Below, one piece after another: positions 1-5,732 of a stretch of 7,473 bases of DNA. Source of the stretch: Candidatus Bathyarchaeota archaeon ex4484_135 (GTDB lineage: Archaea > Thermoproteota > Bathyarchaeia > EX4484-135); assembly GCA_002255025.1 (NCBI GenBank), contig NJEJ01000060.1, positions 1 through 7,473 on the forward strand, given 5' to 3'. Position 1 is the stretch's first letter; each line of letters opens with the position of its first letter. Made by a program: the position numbers and the translations under genes. The notes beneath the pieces were generated by a model. That model saw only the letters and a program-made list of their open reading frames with translations, was not told where the DNA came from and made no database searches.

Positions 1-1
1 G

Positions 2-379
2 GACTACGGCATAGAGATCGTGGTGGACGTCCGCCACTTCCCGACCAGCAAGAACCCCGACTTCAAGCGTGAGGCTCTTGAGGTCTGGCTGCCGGAGAAC
101 GGCATAAGGTACATCTGGCTCGGCGACCTCTTGGGCGGCTATAGGCGTGGAGGTTACGAGCGGTACATGGGGACGCCTGCCTTCCGCGAGGGCATAGAGA
201 AGCTGCTCCAGATAGCTCGCGAAGGCCGGACCTGCATAATGTGCATGGAGAGGAACCCCAAGTACTGTCACAGGCGTTTCATAGCGGCTTACCTAGAGGC
301 CATGGGCGTCCAGGTCGTGCATATCCTGAGGCGGAAGGCGGCCGACCTGGCTGGCTTCGCAGAGGGCTCAGGAACTTGA
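2..379 (+). CDS. DUF488 family protein, 5' end missing
   Basis: This is the C-terminal part of a DUF488 protein, a small family of unknown biochemical function. The reading frame is open from base 2 and begins DYGIEIVVDVRHFP, which matches the first conserved DVRxxP strand of the family. The usual N-terminal portion (a YTIGHS-type strand plus helix, roughly 20-25 residues) must lie outside the window, so the GTG at base 20 is probably an internal Val codon and not the start. The second hallmark is the cysteine-rich CMERNPKYCHRR segment near residue 86 of the visible part, followed by a helix and a final strand (VQVVHIL). The gene ends in TGA, 46 bases before the next start on the same strand. 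DUF488 is often discussed as a possible metal- or nucleic-acid-related family, but I see nothing here that settles its role. Family assignment is confident; function is unknown. Confidence 0.85.
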   Translation, partial: DYGIEIVVDVRHFPTSKNPDFKREALEVWLPENGIRYIWLGDLLGGYRRGGYERYMGTPAFREGIEKLLQIAREGRTCIMCMERNPKYCHRRFIAAYLEAMGVQVVHILRRKAADLAGFAEGSGT

Positions 380-414
380 CCCTAGGGCCGTTGGTACATG
401 TGCTCCGGACCCAG

Positions 415-423
415 CCTTAATAG
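415..423 (+). promoter_or_regulatory. Putative archaeal TATA box for the radical SAM gene
   Basis: The sequence CCTTAATAG resembles the CTTAAT element seen before other genes in this window. Its centre near base 419-420 would place transcription start around base 445. It overlaps the most upstream possible start codons of the radical SAM gene (GTG 423 and ATG 426). If it is the promoter, translation must begin further downstream. Confidence 0.4.
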
Positions 424-425
424 TG

Positions 426-1469
426 ATGGAGTGCCTGAAGGCCGTGGGGCCCTTGAAGCCTATCGGTAGGCCGCTGATACGCATAGGAACTGACGTGGAC
501 CTCCCCCTGGTGGGTGCTATAGCCTTTGGCCTCATAGACAGAGGCACGAACGTCATCCAGGTCAGGCCCACGAGCTTGTGCCCGCTCTCCTGCCCGTTCT
601 GCTCCACCGACGCTGGCCCTAATTCACGCCACAGGGCGGCCGAGTATATGGTCGATCTGGACCTCATGCTGGATTGGTTCAGGTACCTGGCCCGCTTCAA
701 GGGCCTGAAGGGCCTTGAGGCCCACATAGACACCGTGGGCGAGCCAGCTACTTACCCGCACCTCATAGAGCTCGTCCAGGGCCTCTCGGACGTAGAGGGC
801 GTGGAAGTCATATCCATGCAGACCAACGGCGTCCTCTTAGACGAGGAGGACATAGGAGAGCTGGAGGACGCTGGCCTATCGAGGATAAACCTGTCAATAC
901 ACGCCTTAGAGCCCAAGTTGGCCAGGGAGATGGCTGGTACGGACAAATACGATGTCGAGAGGGTGCTAGCCTTAGCCGAGGCCATAGCCGGGTCCCGGAT
1001 AGACCTGCTCATAGCACCCGTATGGGTCCCGGGCATGAATGACGAGGAGATACCACGCATCGTGGAGTTCGCCCTTAAGATAGGGGCTGGAAAGAAATGG
1101 CCTCCCCTCGGCATCCAGAAGTACCTAGCCCACAGGAGGGGCCGCAAGCCACCTGGCGTCAAGCCCATGAGCTGGAAAGCCTTCTACAGGGCCCTACGAG
1201 CTCTAGAAGCCAAGTACGGCGTCAAGCTGGTCCTGAGGCCCGAGGACTTCGGCATGAGGAAAATCCCCCTCTTGCCAGCACCCTTCAGCCCGGGGGAGGT
1301 CGTGAAGGTCAAGGTCATGGCCCCTGGCTGGCTGAAGGGGGAGGCCACGGGGGAGGCCAGGGGGAGGGCCATCACGCTCCTCGGGGCCCAGGGGCTCGAG
1401 CCGGGCACGACGGTCTTGGCACGCATCGTCAGGGTCAAGCACACCATATACTTGGCCGAGCCCCTCTAG
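426..1469 (+). CDS. Radical SAM enzyme with C-terminal TRAM-like domain (COG2100 type)
   Basis: A radical SAM protein of about 347 residues. Numbering from GTG 423, the motif CPLSCPFC (CxxxCxxC, Cys53, Cys57, Cys60) would bind the 4Fe-4S cluster that cleaves S-adenosylmethionine, and VGEP at 105-108 fits the GGEP-type SAM contact. The flanking segments (TNVIQVRPT, AHIDTVGEP, MQTNGVLL, LSIH) resemble an archaeal family that I recall as COG2100, whose substrate is not known to me. Residues about 287-346 form a compact beta-rich module (GEVVKVKV...GRAITLL...LARIVRVKHTIYLAE) like a TRAM domain, the RNA-binding domain found in MiaB-type methylthiotransferases and RumA/TrmA enzymes. An RNA substrate is therefore a reasonable inference. 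No auxiliary cysteine cluster is evident. The start is uncertain: GTG 423 and ATG 426 overlap a TATA-like box, so GTG 444 or TTG 453 may be the true start; all conserved motifs are kept in each case. Confidence 0.85.
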   Translation: MECLKAVGPLKPIGRPLIRIGTDVDLPLVGAIAFGLIDRGTNVIQVRPTSLCPLSCPFCSTDAGPNSRHRAAEYMVDLDLMLDWFRYLARFKGLKGLEAHIDTVGEPATYPHLIELVQGLSDVEGVEVISMQTNGVLLDEEDIGELEDAGLSRINLSIHALEPKLAREMAGTDKYDVERVLALAEAIAGSRIDLLIAPVWVPGMNDEEIPRIVEFALKIGAGKKWPPLGIQKYLAHRRGRKPPGVKPMSWKAFYRALRALEAKYGVKLVLRPEDFGMRKIPLLPAPFSPGEVVKVKVMAPGWLKGEATGEARGRAITLLGAQGLEPGTTVLARIVRVKHTIYLAEPL

Positions 1470-1473
1470 GCCC

Positions 1474-1499
1474 GCCGGATGAAGTAGCCGGATGAAGTA
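1474..1499 (+). repeat. Perfect 13-bp tandem duplication before the tRNA promoter
   Basis: The 13-mer GCCGGATGAAGTA occurs twice head to tail (1474-1486 and 1487-1499). It lies just after the radical SAM stop codon and directly upstream of the TATA-like element of tRNA-Ala. It may be a replication-slippage duplication or a duplicated upstream element; nothing in the sequence decides between these. Confidence 0.85.
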
Positions 1500-1503
1500 A
1501 GGG

Positions 1504-1511
1504 TAAAATAA
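1504..1511 (+). promoter_or_regulatory. TATA box of the tRNA-Ala gene
   Basis: TAAAATAA is an A/T-only octamer in a GC-rich setting, preceded by GGG. Its centre at about 1507.5 predicts transcription start near base 1534, five bases before the mature tRNA 5' end at 1539. This is the expected geometry for an archaeal tRNA promoter and a short leader removed by RNase P. Confidence 0.65.
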
Positions 1512-1538
1512 GGGGCCTGAAGTGGAAAAAGGCGGAGC

Positions 1539-1615
<77 letters not shown>

Positions 1616-1627
1616 CTCTTTTCCTTC
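1616..1627 (+). terminator. Possible T-rich terminator after tRNA-Ala
   Basis: The pyrimidine-rich stretch CTCTTTTCCTTC follows the encoded CCA directly. Archaeal RNA polymerase tends to terminate at T-rich tracts without needing a hairpin. The longest T run here is only four, so the call is tentative. Confidence 0.35.
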
Positions 1628-1656
1628 AAAAAGAAGCCCTTGGCTTGACAGCAATG

Positions 1657-1663
1657 CTTAATG
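1657..1663 (+). promoter_or_regulatory. Putative TATA box for the tandem GNAT gene
   Basis: CTTAATG lies 42 bases after the tRNA. A centre near 1660 predicts transcription start at about 1686, just before GTG 1688 and ATG 1697. It overlaps the ATG at 1661, which argues against that codon being the translation start. Confidence 0.45.
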
Positions 1664-1696
1664 GTCCCTTCTCCGGCATCACCGGGCGTGAGGGCC

Positions 1697-2656
1697 ATGA
1701 CATGCAAGGGCCAGCTCATAATAAGGCCGTTCGTTGAAGGCCGGGATGAGATAGCGTGGGTGAGCATCACTAATGAGTACCTGAGCCACTTCCTTGGACC
1801 CGATTACATTCCTAGAAGCCAGGAAGACATGGAGTGGCTCAAGAAATCGCCCTGGTACAACCCTGACGGGATGTTCGTGGCCGAGCTAGAGGGCGAGCCC
1901 ATAGGGGCCATCAGCGTCGACGTAGATGAGCGTGCGGGGAGGCGGCACGGCACGATAAGCATCGAGCTACGCCTCCGCTACGTGGGGACCGAGTACGAGA
2001 GGCAGATGCTCCTCTTCAGCCTCGAGAATCTACGCTTGAGAGGTATCCCGTACGCTAGGACTTGGGTCAGGGACAACATGGTGGAGCGGATAAAGCTGTT
2101 GGAGGCCGAGGGCTTCAAGAAGGTAAGGTCCTTCAGCATGATGAAGATGAGGTTAAGCGAGTTCAAGCACGAGATCGGTGAGTGCAGGCACATCTGGTTT
2201 AGGCCCATAGAGCCGACCCGTAATAGCGATATCGGGCTCCTGACCTTCCTCCTAAATGAGGCCTTCAAGGGCCAGTTCGGCTTCAGGCCGACCACGGTCG
2301 AGGAGAACAAGGCCTGGCTGAGCCAGCCCAGCAAGGAGCTCTACGGCGTATTTGCTTACTGGGACAAGACACCCGTTGGCTACATAGTGCTCGAGGTGAG
2401 CAAGAAGCTCGTTGAAGCCGGGAGGAAGGTCGGCGAGGTCAGCTCTATAGGAGTTCTAAGGCCCTATAGGCGTCTCGGTGTAGGTACAGCCCTCCTGTTG
2501 GAGGGCCTCAAATGGCTCAGGGAGTATGGCATAGAAGAGGCCATGTTGGAGACCGATGATGATAACCCCACGAAGGCCAAGAGGCTATACGAGAAAGTAG
2601 GCTTCAAGGTGGCGTACAAAGAGTTCGTCTATGAGAGGCCCGTAAGCCTGCATTAA
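1697..2656 (+). CDS. Tandem GNAT-fold N-acetyltransferase
   Basis: Two GNAT domains in one chain of about 319 residues. Positions here count from ATG 1661, the longest frame. The C-terminal domain (about 176-325) carries a clear acetyl-CoA-binding motif, SSIGVLRPYRRLGVGTALLL (261-280), with the RRLGVG pyrophosphate loop, and a motif B region ending NPTKAKRLYEKVGFK (302-316). It is probably the catalytic half. The N-terminal domain (about 18-165) shows the fold (IRPF start; NMVERIKLLEAEGFKKV near the end), but its expected loop reads RYVGTEYERQML and lacks the R/QxxGxG/A pattern, so it may be structural or substrate-binding. This asymmetry resembles tandem GNATs such as mycothiol synthase MshD, although nothing points to that substrate. 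I chose ATG 1697 because ATG 1661 overlaps the TATA-like box; GTG 1688 is an alternative. The acceptor is unknown. The gene converges with the SMC-like gene, leaving 35 bases between stop codons. Confidence 0.85.
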   Translation: MTCKGQLIIRPFVEGRDEIAWVSITNEYLSHFLGPDYIPRSQEDMEWLKKSPWYNPDGMFVAELEGEPIGAISVDVDERAGRRHGTISIELRLRYVGTEYERQMLLFSLENLRLRGIPYARTWVRDNMVERIKLLEAEGFKKVRSFSMMKMRLSEFKHEIGECRHIWFRPIEPTRNSDIGLLTFLLNEAFKGQFGFRPTTVEENKAWLSQPSKELYGVFAYWDKTPVGYIVLEVSKKLVEAGRKVGEVSSIGVLRPYRRLGVGTALLLEGLKWLREYGIEEAMLETDDDNPTKAKRLYEKVGFKVAYKEFVYERPVSLH

Positions 2657-2691
2657 ATGAGAAATAAATCCGGTCGATTGAGACGCCCATC

Positions 2692-4602
2692 TTAGGGCCT
2701 TAATATCTTCACCACAGATTCTCCCTCAACGGCCTGCACGGTCAGGATACGCACGTCATGACCCTTGAAGGGCAGGGGGCCGGGCGTTATGACCACGTAC
2801 TGGACGCCCGAACTCTCCACGGCCGATAAGAAGGCTTCGGCCAGCCTTTGCCTGTTCACTGGGTCGAGGTGCACGTCGTATTCGTCTATGGCCCTGAAAG
2901 GCGATTTGACGTGCTGCTGCAGGGCCAACAAGAAGGCCACGGTCGCCACGCTCCTCTCGCCCCCGCTCTGCGTGTAAACATCGAGCGGGACAGGCTTAGC
3001 ACCCCTGAAGCCGACTTTTATCTCGATACCTGCTTCCTCTATGTCATCCGCGTTCACCAGGATAACAGATCCATCGCCCTGGAGCCTAGACAATATGGCC
3101 CTGAACCGTGCATCAACATCGTCCACCATCTTCCCCACGACAGAACGCCAGGCCTCCATACGCTTCCTGACCTCCTCCATGGCTTTCTCCCTGTTTTCCC
3201 TCGCCCTCCGGGCCTTCTCGGCCAGTTCATCGTACAGCTTGGAGTAACGCTCGTACATGCGTTCTACTTCCTCTGTCACGTCCCTGTAGGCCAGCAGTTG
3301 GCCTTCCACGTGCCTGAACTCTTCCTCAACCTCTCTTGAGGACCTGCTGACCGGGATCCTAGGCCCCAGGGCTTCAGCCCTGGCCAGCAGGTCCCTTAGC
3401 TTGGCCTTCTTCAGCCTCAGCTCGGCTTCCAGGTCTCTTATGGCTGAGAGGAGCTGTTCCCTCTTGAACCTGAGGACCTCAGACCTCACCCTGGCCTCTA
3501 CCAGCCTGTCAGATAGGCTGAATGCCTCTGCCTCCAGCTCTAGGGCCTTAGAGAAAGCTCTTCTGGCCTTTTCGCTTGATTCCTCAAGCAACCGAGCTAG
3601 CTCAGCCCTGAGGTCAACTGAGGAACCCGGCTTGAAACCCAATTCAGCAGCAATAGCTTCCCAGAAGCTCCCTTCTATTCCTGGGTTGGCAGATAGCTTC
3701 AGCAGTAGCTCGACCTTAGCACTCCGGGCCCTTTCTTCGAAGGCCTCCTCCATCTTCCTCCTTGCTACTTCCCTTAGCTCTGCTAGGCGAGCCGATAACT
3801 TCTTTATGCGGTCCTCTAGGACGGACAGCTCCGACTCAGCCTCGGATAACTCAGATCTATTGGCCTTAAGGCCTTCTTCTATTTTCGCGATATCTGTCTC
3901 AACCTCGGATACACGGGCCCATGCTAACTCACGTTCTAAGAACTCCTTCCTCATGGTTAACTGCTTCTTCTCCTGGTAACGTTCGTACTGCTCACGCCAG
4001 TATTCAAGCGTCTGCCGGGCGTTCTCCAATAACTCCTTAATGGCCTTCTCCTCGCTCAGGGCTTTTTCCAATTTCTTCTTGGCACTCAGGACTCTACGCC
4101 TGAAATCAGCTAAGCCTGCCGCTTCTTCCATGAGGAGAAGGCGTTGCTGGGGCCCTAGAGCGGCGAATCGTTCTACCATGCCCTGATGCATTATTATCAG
4201 CATGTTCTCTGGGTCAACTCCCAGCTTGGCCAATAGCCTCCTGATTTCTTCTCTCGTGGCAGCCACGCCATCTAGCTCGAACCAGTAGCGGCCATCGGAC
4301 CTGAGGACCCTCGTGAGCACTATGTAGTCCTTCTTCACGCGTGGTATGGGCCTACGGCCCTTCCTGGGCGAGTTATCAAGGATGAGCGTCACGCGGGCGT
4401 ATTCCTCTCCCCACCTTATCAGGTCCCTCAGGCGTCTCGAGCGTTCCGTATGAGATTGGCCTAAGGCGAGTGATATGCCCAATAATATGCTAGATTTACC
4501 GGCCCCGTTCGGGCCGCATATGACGTTTATTCCGGGCCCTAAGGGTATCCGGGAGTATTTGTGGCTCATGAAGTTCTCGAGAATCACCTCCTTTATGAAC
4601 AT
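2692..4602 (-). CDS. Compact SMC-like ATPase of Smc5/6 type
   Basis: An ABC-type SMC ATPase of 636 residues. The N-terminal head has a strand typical of SMC proteins (IKEVILENFMSH), Walker A GPNGAGKSS (30-38) and a Q-loop glutamine at about 140. The C-terminal head has the signature QSGGERSVATVAFLLALQ (545-562), Walker B ending FRAIDEYDVHLDPVNRQ (569-585; Asp573, catalytic Glu574) and a final VVITPG (603-608). The wording around the signature, Walker B and the ITP segment, where other SMC and Rad50 proteins usually have a His switch, resembles eukaryotic Smc5 and Smc6 more than canonical SMC or Rad50. Charged heptad-like coiled coils run from about 165 to 295 and 335 to 485, with only about 35 residues between (300-335). 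There is no room for a normal SMC hinge and no CxxC zinc hook. Canonical SMCs exceed 1000 residues. The role is probably DNA tethering, repair or chromosome organisation, by inference; Sulfolobus coalescin is a possible relative. The start is supported by AGGAGG nine bases upstream. Confidence 0.85.
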   Translation of the reverse strand: MFIKEVILENFMSHKYSRIPLGPGINVICGPNGAGKSSILLGISLALGQSHTERSRRLRDLIRWGEEYARVTLILDNSPRKGRRPIPRVKKDYIVLTRVLRSDGRYWFELDGVAATREEIRRLLAKLGVDPENMLIIMHQGMVERFAALGPQQRLLLMEEAAGLADFRRRVLSAKKKLEKALSEEKAIKELLENARQTLEYWREQYERYQEKKQLTMRKEFLERELAWARVSEVETDIAKIEEGLKANRSELSEAESELSVLEDRIKKLSARLAELREVARRKMEEAFEERARSAKVELLLKLSANPGIEGSFWEAIAAELGFKPGSSVDLRAELARLLEESSEKARRAFSKALELEAEAFSLSDRLVEARVRSEVLRFKREQLLSAIRDLEAELRLKKAKLRDLLARAEALGPRIPVSRSSREVEEEFRHVEGQLLAYRDVTEEVERMYERYSKLYDELAEKARRARENREKAMEEVRKRMEAWRSVVGKMVDDVDARFRAILSRLQGDGSVILVNADDIEEAGIEIKVGFRGAKPVPLDVYTQSGGERSVATVAFLLALQQHVKSPFRAIDEYDVHLDPVNRQRLAEAFLSAVESSGVQYVVITPGPLPFKGHDVRILTVQAVEGESVVKILRP

Positions 4603-4611
4603 CTCTCACGT

Positions 4612-4617
4612 CCTCCT
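4612..4617 (-). promoter_or_regulatory. Shine-Dalgarno sequence of the SMC-like gene
   Basis: AGGAGG on the minus strand lies nine bases before the ATG at 4602-4600. It supports that start, which also keeps the complete first beta strand of the ATPase head. Confidence 0.6.
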
Positions 4618-4633
4618 GTTCTTACTCGCCTAG

Positions 4634-4667
4634 AGCAGGCGGCCAGGAGGGCACTAATAAGCCTGCT
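4634..4667. repeat. Inverted repeat flanking the SMC promoter
   Basis: AGCAGGC (4634-4640) is the reverse complement of GCCTGCT (4661-4667), separated by 20 bases. The arms bracket the putative TATA box and lie close to the predicted transcription start, so they could be an operator. They could also form a weak stem in RNA running through from the upstream gene. Confidence 0.5.
4654..4663 (-). promoter_or_regulatory. Putative TATA box for the SMC-like gene
   Basis: On the minus strand the sequence reads GGCTTATTAG, close to the CTTATTAA element before the Roadblock gene. It predicts transcription start near 4632 and a leader of about 30 bases that includes the AGGAGG ribosome-binding site. 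Confidence 0.45.
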
Positions 4668-4681
4668 TAACGCACTTATGA

Positions 4682-4697
4682 CCTCCCGATCGGGAGG
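4682..4697. repeat. Perfect 16-bp palindrome upstream of the SMC promoter
   Basis: CCTCCCGATCGGGAGG is its own reverse complement with no spacer. It lies between the MNT-HEPN stop codon and the SMC gene, about 20 bp upstream of the putative TATA box on the minus strand. That position suits a homodimeric transcription factor. As RNA it could also fold into a GC-rich hairpin at the end of the MNT-HEPN transcript. Confidence 0.7.
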
Positions 4698-4716
4698 CTA
4701 GGAGAACTGTACCTCT

Positions 4717-4730
4717 TGGCCTGAGGGCCA
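4717..4730 (-). repeat. Small hairpin just after the MNT-HEPN stop
   Basis: TGGCC (4717-4721) and GGCCA (4726-4730) can pair as a five-base stem with a four-base loop, one base beyond the stop codon of the minus-strand gene. There is no T-run beside it, so I do not call it a terminator. Confidence 0.4.
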
Positions 4731-4731
4731 T

Positions 4732-5622
4732 TTAGTAGAACTTCGGCCTGCTTGCCGCTTTCTGAAGGCTTAGCTCCTCGAGGAACCCGATGATTTGGTC
4801 CTCAAAAGCCCTCAGCACCTTGAGCAGGCTAGTTGCTTCTGCATATAGCATGTCGTAATTTATCTTCACACCTCCCCTGACCAGGAGGCCTTGTGCTATC
4901 CTGTTCCTGAGCCTTACGGCCCTTTTCAGGGCTTCACCTACCTCTGGTTCTATGATGCCTTCCCTAACGCATATCGCCACGGCCTCGGAGTAACTAGCGG
5001 CTGAGCTTATGCCCATGGCAGCTACTATGTACCTGCAAATGCCTGCCACAGCCTCGATCACAGATCTCAAGTGATCCTCGAGGAGCCTGCTCAACATGGG
5101 AGATCTCTTCACGACATCTACATCAAGCTTTAGTATGTAACGCTCTAGGAAGTTGGATTTTAACCTTATGACTTCTAATTTCCTCTCGAGCAAGGCCGTA
5201 TCTGGCTTAGTTAAGCGTGGTAGGCTCTGGGCCTCACCAAGAGGCCTTTTGTAGAAGACGTTTAGCTCGTCAACAAGCCTATCCTTATAATCTTCCTTGT
5301 CCAACAACACTATGCCGTGTCTAACGACTTCTTCCTTTAGGTAGGGTCCTGCCTTCTCCATGTCCACAAGGTCCACCCACGTCTCAGGGATGTTGAGAAC
5401 AAACGCTAATTCGGTAATTGCACGACGCAAGGCTGCTTCTCTGTCGGCACCCTCTCTTATCTTCACGGCTAACTTCAAGCCTTGATAGCTGAAGCCTCCC
5501 CTGGCCAGGGGGCCTACCACGGCCGCGAAGACTATATCGTCTTGGCTCCTGAGGACTTCCGTGATCTTCTTGATGAGAGGGCCTGTTAGGATCAATGGCC
5601 TCCTATATATCACTGCCACCAC
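4732..5622 (-). CDS. Fused MNT-HEPN protein with both active sites degenerate
   Basis: A 296-residue protein joining a minimal nucleotidyltransferase (MNT, MntA-like) domain to a HEPN (HepT/DUF86-like) domain; in type VII toxin-antitoxin pairs these are usually separate proteins. The N-terminal half keeps the outline of the MNT motif: VVGPLARGG (36-43) stands for GSxARG, and QGLKLAV (47-53) stands for the usual SDxDLxV, so two catalytic aspartates are replaced by Gly48 and Lys50. WVDLVDMEKAGPYLKEEVVRHGIVL (82-106) matches the following conserved region and retains Asp84. The C-terminal half (about 150-285) is helical; its RNRIAQGL (239-246) stands where HepT has RNxxxHxY, so the catalytic histidine is Gln244 and the tyrosine is Leu246. 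Neither nucleotidyltransferase nor RNase activity is expected. A binding or structural role is likely. GTG codons at 5622, 5619 and 5613 are all possible starts; TTG 5595 after AGGAGG is another. Confidence 0.75.
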   Translation of the reverse strand: MVAVIYRRPLILTGPLIKKITEVLRSQDDIVFAAVVGPLARGGFSYQGLKLAVKIREGADREAALRRAITELAFVLNIPETWVDLVDMEKAGPYLKEEVVRHGIVLLDKEDYKDRLVDELNVFYKRPLGEAQSLPRLTKPDTALLERKLEVIRLKSNFLERYILKLDVDVVKRSPMLSRLLEDHLRSVIEAVAGICRYIVAAMGISSAASYSEAVAICVREGIIEPEVGEALKRAVRLRNRIAQGLLVRGGVKINYDMLYAEATSLLKVLRAFEDQIIGFLEELSLQKAASRPKFY

Positions 5623-5632
5623 CCACTACTCT

Positions 5633-5643
5633 TCAGTAACTGA
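5633..5643. promoter_or_regulatory. Palindrome at the predicted MNT-HEPN transcription start
   Basis: TCAGT-A-ACTGA is a perfect palindrome with a one-base centre. It lies 11 bases upstream of GTG 5622 and covers the transcription start predicted from the TATA-like element at 5661-5669. It is short and could be chance, but an operator here would block initiation. Confidence 0.3.
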
Positions 5644-5660
5644 GTTCCGCTCCTCTTCCC

Positions 5661-5669
5661 CTTTTAAGC
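5661..5669 (-). promoter_or_regulatory. Putative TATA box for the MNT-HEPN gene
   Basis: On the minus strand the sequence reads GCTTAAAAG, in the AT-richer gap after the Roadblock gene. It predicts a start near 5639 and a leader of about 17-26 bases to the GTG codons at 5622-5613. The MNT-HEPN gene may therefore be transcribed separately from the Roadblock gene. Confidence 0.45.
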
Positions 5670-5732
5670 GTAATGTAGCTCTTTACTTAAACACAAATTC
5701 ATTACTCAAGAACAAGGAACAAGTTTCCCGGA

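Noticed and set aside
20..22. GTG as the start of the DUF488 gene
   Set aside because: The frame is open upstream to the window edge, and the residues before it (DYGIEIV) match the family, so the gene is cut by the window and does not start here.
1097..1495. Plus-strand frame of 132 codons rich in Gly, His and Pro
   Set aside because: It is an out-of-frame shadow of the radical SAM gene, which has clear catalytic motifs in the other frame.
2563..2572. ATGATGA-like C box of an archaeal C/D box guide RNA
   Set aside because: It lies within the conserved coding region of the GNAT gene (Asp-Asp-Asp-Asn), and I found no suitably placed D box and paired ends.
3401..3979. Plus-strand frame of 192 codons rich in Ser, Leu and Ala
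   Set aside because: It is the antisense of the Glu/Arg/Leu-rich coiled coil of the SMC-like gene. Its composition is what such a shadow gives, and it shows no domain or ribosome-binding site.
4567..4591. Perfect Shine-Dalgarno-like GGAGGTGAT (minus strand, 4591-4583) inside the SMC-like gene, 13 bases before an in-frame ATG at 4569
   Set aside because: It encodes the conserved first strand (KEVILENF) of the ATPase head. Starting at the later ATG would remove that strand, and spacing is long, so it is most likely a coincidence of coding sequence.
4682..4697. Rho-independent-style terminator for the MNT-HEPN gene
   Set aside because: The palindrome would fold as a hairpin but has no loop-forming spacer and no T-run after it; archaeal termination relies mainly on T-rich tracts.
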